From Scenedesmus sp. ARA3 (lineage: Eukaryota > Chlorophyta > Chlorophyceae > Sphaeropleales > Scenedesmaceae), in NCBI GenBank assembly GCA_004335835.1, contig RWJK01001088.1:9342-73341 (forward strand): DNA of 64,000 nt, read 5' to 3'. The notes under the pieces were generated by a model that made no database searches, was not told the DNA's origin, and saw nothing but the letters and a program-made list of their open reading frames with translations. This document shows, one piece after another, positions 56,307 through 64,000 of the stretch (its first letter is position 1; each line of letters starts with the position of its first letter). The position numbers were made by a program, and so were the translations under genes.

Positions 56307-59300
56307 CTATGTATGTGAAACTATCATCCCTGTGACCTGGATACACAATCTATATGTTGTGCTGCTTTTCACAGTCACGGCTCCCACCTGCTGATATGCC
56401 TGCCCCATGGCACTCAGCAGCCCCTCATGCGGCCCCGCCTGCACATCAACCAGCGAGTGCTCCCCCTCAGCCTCCTGCTGCTGCTGCTGCTGCTGCTGCA
56501 CTACTGCAGGCTCCAGCTGACCCTCAAGCAGCCCTGCAGGCCCATCCCTGTTGCCTGCTTGCAGAACCTCATCCAAATCACCGTCCAGCAATGCAAGGCA
56601 CTGCTCCATGCTGCTGCTGCTGCAGCCGCCGCTGCCGCCGCCGTAGAACACCTGCTGCCGCTGCTGCCGCTGCCACTCTAGGGTCTGCAGCATCTCTAGC
56701 TCCTCCTGCTGCGGGGAAGCAGCAGCAGCAGAGTCCAGCGGGCCGGCAAAAGCACGCTGCTGCTGCTGAGGCGATGTGAGCGGCACGTTGGTGCTGCTGC
56801 TGCGGTAGCAGAAGCTGGCAGGCGGCAGCGGCAGCTGGCACCTGCAGCAGGTGGCGTCAGCTGGAGCAGCAGCAAAGCGTGCCTGTCCCTGCTGCTGCTG
56901 CTGCTGCACAGGTCGCATCAGCTGCGGACTTCTGCAGCGCTGCCTGCGCTGCTGCTGCTGCTGCACATACCGCTGCCGGCCTCGCTGCTGCTGCTGCTCA
57001 TACAGCTCATCTTCCTCCTCTTCATCATCACTATGCTGCTGCTGCTGCCGCCGCTGCTGCTCCCCCAGGCCGCCAAAAGCAGCAGCCAGCGCAGCATAGT
57101 GAGCAGCCGCAAGCCGCTCCCGGCTGGCAGTGCTGCTGCGGGGGCGCAGCATAGCACCTGAGCCGTTGCCGCGGTGCATACCCATGCTGTAACCTCTGCT
57201 GCTTAGTTTGCGGCTGCGTGCTGCTGCTGCTTGATCTGCAGGTGCATCAGACATGCCTTCATCCTCTTCATCATCAGCAGCAGCTGCATTACCGTCATCC
57301 GAAAGCTGCTGCTCAAAATCCCAGGCAGCAGCCTGCTGCCGCCGCAGCTGCTTCTTGTGCTGCCGCTTGGCACCCTTGCTGCTGCCCTGCCGCGCAAGTC
57401 CAGCTGCTGCTGCTGCTGCTGCTGCATCCTGCTGCCTGTCAGTCCCACTCGAGTCTGCAGATCCAGCACGGCCCCTCTTGCCAGCTGCCGCGCCGCCTGC
57501 ATGCTCATTACCGCTGCCCTGGTTGCCACAGCCTGGTAGTGACATCAGCCGCCGCCGCTTGTGGCAATGCCGCTCGCGGCGGCTTGCGTCAGCAGCTGCA
57601 TTGTCATCGTCGTCTGAAGATGCAGCAGCTGCAGTGGCAGCAGCAACAGCAGCAGCAGTGGTGCGGCCAGTCCTGGGCCGTCCTGGCAGCAGCTGCCGGA
57701 CGTTGCGCTGCTGCTGCTGCTGCTGCTGCCTGTCCTGCTGCTGCTCATCATCCTCCTGGTTGAGGTCCGAAGAAACTTCCGAGTCTGACTCAGCAGAGTC
57801 CTCACCCTCACTGCTGCTGCCGTCACTTCTGCTGCCAGATTCGTCACTGCTGCTGCCGCTGCTGCTGCTTTCCACAACCAGCAGCAGCTCCTGCTCCTCT
57901 GCCTCTATTGCAGCAGCAGTACGCTTGCGCGGCCTGCCAGCACGGCTGCGGCCGTCTGCAGCAGCTGCTGCAGCAGCTGCAACACCCAGGGATGGCCGGC
58001 CTACAGCAGCAACAGCAACTGCAGCAGCAGCAGCAGGTGGTCTGCTGGCAGCCACGGATCCCGATCCCGCCCTCTGCAGCTGCATCAGCTGCTGCTCCTG
58101 CATACGCTTGCGGAGCATTGCCATGTGTGGACCAACCCGCTGCTGCTGCTGCGGCGGCGGCGGAGGCACAGGCGTGCTCCCACGCGTTCGCCGGCTGCTT
58201 TCACCCTGCTGCTGCTGCTGCTGCTTGCCTGCCTTTGCCTTGCCTGCGCTCACTGCAGGCCCGCCTGCCGCCGTGCCTGACGCAGCTGCTACTGCTGCTG
58301 CTGCTACTGCTGCGGGCTTCCCAGCGTCGCCGGCAGCTGCAGCGCCGCTGCTGCTGCCGCTGTTGCCTTGCACAGCTGCACGGTCCACCACAGTGCCAAA
58401 CTGTGACCACGTCTGTGGCTTGCGCTGCCTCTTAGCTCGCTCCACTGCTGCTGCCCCGCTTGCCTGCTGCTGCTGATCGCCGCTGGTGGCAGCTGCACCT
58501 GCGGCACCCGCTGCTGTGTCTGCTGCTGCAGTGGCTGCGAGATGGTCTGCTGGCAGCACAAATGGCTTGACACCCTGCAAGCACGCAACAGCAGCAGTGC
58601 AGAAATGCATCGATGCAAGGCAAGCCAGTGAGTGCAATGCATTGGCCTTTGTTGCAGTGCTTGCTCTGCATCAGGCCGCTCTCAGCAGAGACGGCAATTG
58701 TGCAACATGCGCTGAAGGCAGGTGATGCAGCTGTGCCATGACGATCACATGTGCATGCCGCTGTGCCTACCGCAGCTGCTTCTCCGACTGTTCACGCTAT
58801 GTGTCATACTGTGTGACTCATACAAGCTGCTTGTGTCAGATTGTTGCTGCAGCGCTGCGCTCACCTCCGCCAGCAGCCTGTTGTGGCGCACGGCGTGCAG
58901 CACACGCTTGCAGGTCTGGTCCTGCAGCTTGTTCAGCGGCGCCTGCAAGGTGCGGCATGGTGTGCAAGGAGATAGATGTGCACAGAAACAGATGTTAAGA
59001 GGTAGTGCGCGTGTGGTGTGGTGAGTGCCAGCAACAGTCATCATTTGCCTGCTGGCGCCCTTGCAGTGCGCGTAGTGCAGTGCTGCTGCTTGCGGGTGAT
59101 ATCGCCTCTCATGGCCTTCACGTACTAACGTTACAGTTGCTTCAACAAAGGTCGACTGCTGGTTGAGAGTTCAGGGGCTGTGCAGCCCATCAACATCAAG
59201 GCAGGCACCATGACTGATGTTTGGCATAGCTGAGTGCCACATGCTGCTTGCAGGACAACACAGCAACAACACCCCTGCTGCGGCTGCACTATTGTTGCTG

Positions 59301-60119
59301 CAATGCACTTCCATACATTGCTGCGAGTGTTGTTGCACTGCATTAAGAACTCACCTTCGGCTCCACAGCTGCCTGCCTCAGGAATTGCAGCAGCTGCCTG
59401 CCGGACTTGCGCATATCCTCTTTGACTGGCTGCGGGTACGCCAGCAGCGGCAGCTCAGGCCCTGCTGGAGCATCCACCAGCATTCCCCGCGCCTCCTCAA
59501 CAGCCTGGAACAGTTTCTGCAGCAGCAATCGTGCGAAACAGGCATTCGTTTTGTGTGTTTACACCTCAAAAACAGGTGCAGGCGCTGTGCATTGCTAGCT
59601 GGCAGCGCCGCTGTAAGCAGTGCAGGCCAGTGTTTGCAGGAGCAGCAGCTGCTGGGGCCTGACCTGCTGCTCCCACTCACCTTGTTGCCATATGTAGCCC
59701 CAAGAAAGCGGTTGTAGTGCACATGAAACAGCGGCGGGGTGCTGGGAACGCGCGCTACGGTGCGATCAACCAAGAACAGCACCAGCCTCTCCTCCTCGGT
59801 TGTCCTTGCCTCTTTGGCCAATGGCAGCAGCCTTGCCGGCCACCACTGCCATCCCGGAACCTGTATCGTGCATCATACATCAGCAATGGGCTTGCAGACG
59901 CACGGATCTGCAGGCTGGGCGTTTTCTGCCGACGCGTGTACAGAGACACAACTCGACCGTGCTAGACATTGTTGACTGCGCTGAATGCAATTGATCTTTT
60001 CATACCTTTGCCCAAACAAGCTCCACAGGCTCAGGCAGCAGAGGCTGAGGTGTGCTGGCCTGCTGCTGGTTGCCTTGGCTCTTGTTGCCCCCGCCTGACC
60101 CTCGCAACCTATCTCTCAT
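56307..60119 (-). CDS. PWWP-domain protein with AT-hook motifs
   Basis: Exons 60119-60006, 59860-59681, 59516-59355, 58942-58865 and 58574-56388 (or to the in-frame stop at 56307 if unspliced), all phase 0. The PWWP domain, which binds methylated histone tails and DNA, is split by intron 1: ELVWAK | VPGWQWWPARLLPLAKEA, followed by LVLFLVDRTVARVPS and HVHYNRFLGATYGNK (about residues 30-100), then a helical segment (EEARGMLVDAPAGPELPLLA). The large exon 5 (729 codons) is low complexity but has AT-hook-like GRPRKR and GRPRTGR, basic clusters (RRERHCHKRRR, KRQHKKQLRRQ), acidic Ser runs and four cysteines (CCRCQ nearby). This points to a nuclear chromatin protein. A donor CAG|GTGGGA at 56388 suggests continuation into 56283-52518; otherwise the ORF ends at 56307. 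Start ATG at 60119. Confidence 0.8.
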
Positions 60120-60571
60120 CTGATCTTGTAAGCATATTACAGTAAATAATAGTTTTTTGATCACGAATGTGCTTCTGAACTGATCAGGCTGCCACGGTGA
60201 GAGTCGCCTTCTGCTTGTTCAACAGCATTATGTTCAATCCGAGCTAAGCAAAAGCAATGTATGACCTCGGAGAGTGCCGAAGGCGTGTTTTGGAACAGAA
60301 CTGCCTCCTGAGCCCCAATGGGAGTTTGAACGCCTGCTTACTGTCCGTCAAGCAGCTCCAGTCCTGCCTTTGCGTGCTGCAGAGCCGCAATAATTTGATC
60401 AACAGTAGGCTGATAAGTCCGTATCCATCGTGTCGGAGTCGTGGTGCCGAATCCTGGGCTCCAATAACCCAGGCTGGCTGGATGGAGCTTAGTCACTGTA
60501 TAACTGTTCGATTGTTCTGGAAAGCATCTGCGATGTTGTCTGAACGCACCGCTGGCATCAGCAGCAGCAGG

Positions 60572-60619
<48 letters not shown>

Positions 60620-61383
60620 CGAGCACAGCTTCAGGCTTGGCTGATGAAAACTTTACAGGAAACAGTTGGCCAACCAACCACAGCACGCTGTGTCACCAAA
60701 CAGCTCTGGTTCCTAGTGCACAGTTGCAAGACAACGGGACGCAGCGGCAGCGGCTGCCTTGGCCCTGAGTGGATCTACAGGCTCTGTCGTTGCGCTGTGA
60801 ATCAGCGCACAAGATGCCTTTGCTGGATCAGCTGTGATAACAGCTGCAGCAGTCAAAGCTATACACTTCTGCTGCTGGACAAGACAGGCTGATGTCGGCC
60901 ATGGTATGCTGTGCACAAGTAGGCGCAGGTGAGGCTGCTGCTCTGACTGGCAGTCCCTGATACGTGGTGCATGCATCGCATCATAGAGCAACACACATGT
61001 GCCTCACACCTGTCAAGCTTAGAAGAGGGGCAATAACGCAACAACTGAAAACTCTCCCTTTACAACCAATTGCAATTCTCAGCTGTCCATCAACCTGATA
61101 TTCATTGCTATCAAGTCAGCTCAAGCAAACTTTGATTATTCAGCAGCAGAAATCACAGTCATTCAGCACAGCAGCCCACCAACCAAGTATGCATGCTTTG
61201 CCGACAGAAGCACGTGTTGTGCAGGGCCTCAGTGAGCTGTATTTGCTCGCCATCTTGCCTGCAATGTAGCACGCGTATGGGCGTATGCTGGCCGTCAGCA
61301 GCAGCGGTGTTAACACGTAGAACATTCTACTTGTAGGACGGCGTCCTGCAAGCAGCCGCTGCTCTGTGCAAAGGTGGACAGTC

Positions 61384-61449
61384 TAGCTATGAACCACGCG
61401 TCTGCGTAGCTACGGACCACGCGTCTGGGTAGCTACGAACCACGCGTCA
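61384..61449. repeat. 23-bp tandem repeat, about three copies
   Basis: TAGCTACGAACCACGCGTC units begin at 61384, 61407 and 61430 with one or two changes each. Each contains ACGCGT. Confidence 0.9.
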
Positions 61450-61827
61450 CTTGCTGCCAAAGCACCACGAAGCTGCTCATCAAACCATGCAACGGTTGCC
61501 TGTTATGTTGTACAATTACTTGAATGTCGATATCCATGCTTGTGGCTGCACAGTTCTGTGCCCTCTAGAGGATGCAGGTCTTTGCAAAGCATTTGTGTCT
61601 TTTCTTGTGCCCCCGTGTGCATTGGTTTTGTGCGCGGCCAGCATGTCGCGACTTTGAACAAGTTCAGCCTGGCAGGGCTGACACCTACTAGCAGCACCTG
61701 GCCCCGTCGAGGCATTGCCAACCATTGTGAGAGCAGCAATTTGTTGTGCAGCTGCAGCACGGAGTGCTGTGCTAACGGTTATGAAAGCGTAGCTTGAAAA
61801 ATGCCAGTGCATCAGCACAGCCTGTTG

Positions 61828-61872
61828 TCCATGCTATCCATGGTATCCATGCTATCCATGCTATCCATGCTT
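61828..61872. repeat. 9-bp tandem repeat, five copies
   Basis: TCCATGCTA repeats five times with minor variation. Confidence 0.9.
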
Positions 61873-62268
61873 CTGGCCAAAGTCGCTTAAGCTGAGAGCC
61901 GACATGCCTGTCAGGTCAAGCACCAGCACATTTGACCACGGTGATGGTTGTCAACGGCAGCAGCAGCTGCGCCACAAGAGCCCAACACGTGTCCTTTGCA
62001 CCTGTATGCTGCTGGCCCCGCTTGCCGGCTCCATGCATAAGAGGTACTGATATGTAAATGTCTCAATCATGGTGTTGGGCAAGTTCGGCATGCTGATGCA
62101 GCATATAGCCGCATGTGATGTGGCAGCTGACGCAGCAGTACAGCCAGCAACGTTGTCACCTTGGTACCCACCACCAGCAGGAACAACCAAAGCGTTTTAA
62201 ATATCACGTATGTAGCACACAGCGTGCCCTGTGGCGCCGCGATGGCTCGCGAGATCTAGGCTGGTCCC

Positions 62269-62276
62269 GAATGTTC
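62269..62276. promoter_or_regulatory. Candidate heat-shock element upstream of the BAG gene
   Basis: GAATGTTC fits GAAnnTTC, with an imperfect third unit after it (CGATG), about 215 bases before the BAG start codon. The match is short and could be chance; it fits the expectation that co-chaperone genes are heat-induced. Confidence 0.35.
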
Positions 62277-62489
62277 ACGATGGAAGCGCGGGAAGTGACA
62301 CAGAATGCAGCACCGTGCCCGGTGGAAGCCGATATGCTCCGCTAATAAGGGCTCTCCAGCCATCAATAAAGCATCAATTCCTACTAGTCTTTGTTTTTAT
62401 CTTTTTTTGCCGTCCAAAAAGCGCGATCACCTCAGCCATTGCCGCAACTTGTGCTGCTACTGGACACGCACAAGCAACCGCTGTTCAGC

Positions 62490-63917
62490 ATGTTCGCACC
62501 CCCGCCCGCTACCATCTTCTTCAACCCATTCATCACGCCTTACGGACGGGTCACTCGCAGTGACTCGTTTGGCTTTCCCTGGGTTCGGATTGCAGAGCCT
62601 GGCATGCGCAACTGCAGGTAAGGGCAGCAGCAATGCAAGGATAGCCAGCCTTTGACGAAAAGAAAACAGTGTTTTGTTCATTTGCGTATCGGATGAGATG
62701 CATGCATGCATGCATGCATGGACCGCTTGCATCAGCAACATACATGCATGCAAGCAGTGCAAACGTATGCATGCGTGCTGACATTCTGGCAAGGCAATGT
62801 GTGCAGTGGTTTCAGCGTAACTGCCAAGCACGTACCAAAGGCATCAGCCAGCATTCATCCTTACCGCCATGTTTGCGCTGGCTGAACTTCTGCATGCAGG
62901 TCACAAGGCAGGTGGCAGCTGCACCAGTCAGGCCCCGGAGCAGCACAAGCACCCACGCCAGCAGCAGACGCAACGCACGCCGACCCCAGCACTTGCAACA
63001 ACACCAGCAACGCCACCAACCAGACGCTTAACGGTGTACCAGTGCGTGACCGTACTCCCGCCAATGTTGCAGCACAGACGCAGCAGCACATCTGCACGTC
63101 GGCCAGCCCTGCAAGTGTCCCCGCCGTGCCGAGCTCCACCAAAAGCAGCAGCAGCAGCAGCAGCAAGCTGTCAGCAGACCAGGCAGCCAGTATCATCGCA
63201 GCAGCCTGGCGTGGCAGCAGGCTGCGCCGCGATGGGCCAGCGCTGAAGCAGCTGGCTGCTGCATCAGCACAGCTGTCAGCAGTGCGGCAGCAGCTGTCAG
63301 CGGCTCAAAACAGCAGCGTCCCCATGACGCAGAAGCAGTACCTCACAGCCAGTGAGCCCGTGATGAAGGTGCTTCTGGATCTGGATGCGACAAGCTGCTC
63401 AGTGCAGGAGACGCGTGCGCTGCGCAAGCAGCTGACAGTGGCTGCCAACGCCCTGCTTGACGCAGTGCAGGGAGAGTATCAGGCAGCAGCGACTGCACCA
63501 GCAGGCAGCCCTGCAGCTGAGGCTGCAGGAGGGCCAGCAGCCATCGTCACAGCAGCAGCAGCAGCAGCAGCAGCAGGGGCCCCTGCCTGGGCAGCAGCTG
63601 CTGGTGCAAGTGATGAAAGTGCACCAGCTGCTGATCTTGCAGCCAGCGCAGGCGAGCAGCAGGCACCTGCAGCTGCAGACGAGCTGTACCATGACTGTGA
63701 AAGCAGCAGCAGCGATGAGTCTGACGCAGAGGTTGAGGGGTATTGCATGCAGGACATCAATGCAGGTCTTGCAGCGGCAGCTGCAGCTGCAGGCATTGCT
63801 GCAGCAGCTGCGGCTGCGGGCTTCCACATCCACAGGCAGCTGCGGCAGCAGCAGCAGCAGCAGCGCCACGGAAGCCGCCACCACAATGGTCTGCCATACG
63901 GATCCAGGTGGTGGTAG
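62490..63917 (+). CDS. IQ-BAG domain co-chaperone
   Basis: Two phase-compatible exons, 62490-62617 and 62900-63917, encode 381 residues. BAG domains bind the Hsp70 ATPase domain and act as nucleotide-exchange factors; plant BAG5-7-type proteins place a calmodulin-binding IQ motif before BAG. Here the IQ-like segment (SIIAAAWRGSRLRRDGP, about residues 140-155) runs directly into the BAG helices (KQLAAASAQLSAVRQQL, QYLTASEPVMKVLLDLDA, RALRKQLTVAANALLDAV). The IQ core Gln is replaced by Ala, so calmodulin binding is uncertain. The N-terminus (FAPPPATIFFNPFITPYG) is hydrophobic/Pro-rich. The C-terminal third is Ala-rich with an acidic Ser patch (DCESSSSDESDAEVEG) and a His/Gln-rich end. ATG at 62490 is the first in frame. 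Confidence 0.85.
62699..62720. repeat. (TGCA)5 microsatellite in the BAG intron
   Basis: A self-complementary TGCA run inside intron 1 of the BAG gene. Confidence 0.85.
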
Positions 63918-64000
63918 AGAAGCGGTGCAGCCTAGTGGCTGCTGGCTAGCAGCATATCAATGCAAGGGTTGATGTGATCTTCGGGTTGTGATCAATGGTT

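Larger units (their letters stand above)
60120..62489. other. Intergenic region between PWWP and BAG genes
   Basis: It contains the PWWP promoter, a CAG run at about 60576-60618, a 23-bp repeat and a 9-bp repeat (annotated separately), and the BAG promoter. A 211-codon open frame at 60257-60892 was judged not convincing. Confidence 0.5.

Noticed and set aside
60257..60892. 211-codon plus-strand ORF with ATG
   Set aside because: No family similarity, odd composition, and much of its length is a CAG/Ser run. It could be a gene but I cannot support it.

Overview
The window is nuclear DNA of a eukaryote, most likely a chlorophyte green alga; I would not fix the genus from sequence alone. The evidence is: many short coding exons joined by GT-AG introns; very strong CAG/CTG triplet enrichment, giving Gln, Ala, Ser and Leu runs in exons and CTG tracts at intron 3' ends; TGTAA near some gene ends, the usual green-algal poly(A) signal; and gene families typical of algae (ABC1 kinases, ephrin-receptor-like Cys-rich secreted proteins).

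Layout from left to right. 174-773 (+): last exon of a purple acid phosphatase. 971-5581 (-): ABC1/UbiB-type atypical kinase, 9 exons. 6075-12746 (+): SEC20-type ER SNARE with a very long Gln/Ala-rich lumenal tail ending HTEL. 15120-23223 (-): secreted Cys-rich protein, 15 exons, with one in-frame TGA. 24424-26536 (-): TIM22 mitochondrial carrier translocase. 27071-29052 (+): short-chain dehydrogenase. 31173-34492 (-): unrecognised 433-residue protein. 36095-43953 (-): multi-PHD plus FHA chromatin-type protein, 1,729 residues. 44474-49419 (+): MCM9 helicase. 52518-60119 (-): PWWP protein with a coiled-coil/Ala-Gln-rich continuation, broken by a 50-N assembly gap. 62490-63917 (+): IQ-BAG co-chaperone. 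The exon models for ABC1K, SEC20, the Cys-rich gene, TIM22, SDR, the unknown gene, PHD-FHA, MCM9 and BAG were built by hand and keep reading phase at every junction; only the PWWP/coiled-coil junction is unresolved.

Genes form divergent pairs (ABC1K/SEC20, TIM22/SDR, PHD-FHA/MCM9) with about 0.5 kb between start codons, and convergent pairs with longer gene-poor spacers holding minisatellites. There is no operon logic. The most suggestive pairing is PHD-FHA with MCM9: a chromatin/phospho-peptide reader and a recombination helicase behind one 520-bp shared promoter region.

The main unusual pattern is that four genes (SEC20, SDR, the unknown 433-residue gene, PHD-FHA) carry tandem copies of their own exon-intron boundary inside the neighbouring intron, splice sites included. 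In one case the copy is a perfect 21-codon, phase 0-0 cassette. Other leads are the SEC20 tail with a KDEL-like end and the single TGA in the Cys-rich gene, which has a phase-compatible AAG acceptor that could bypass it.
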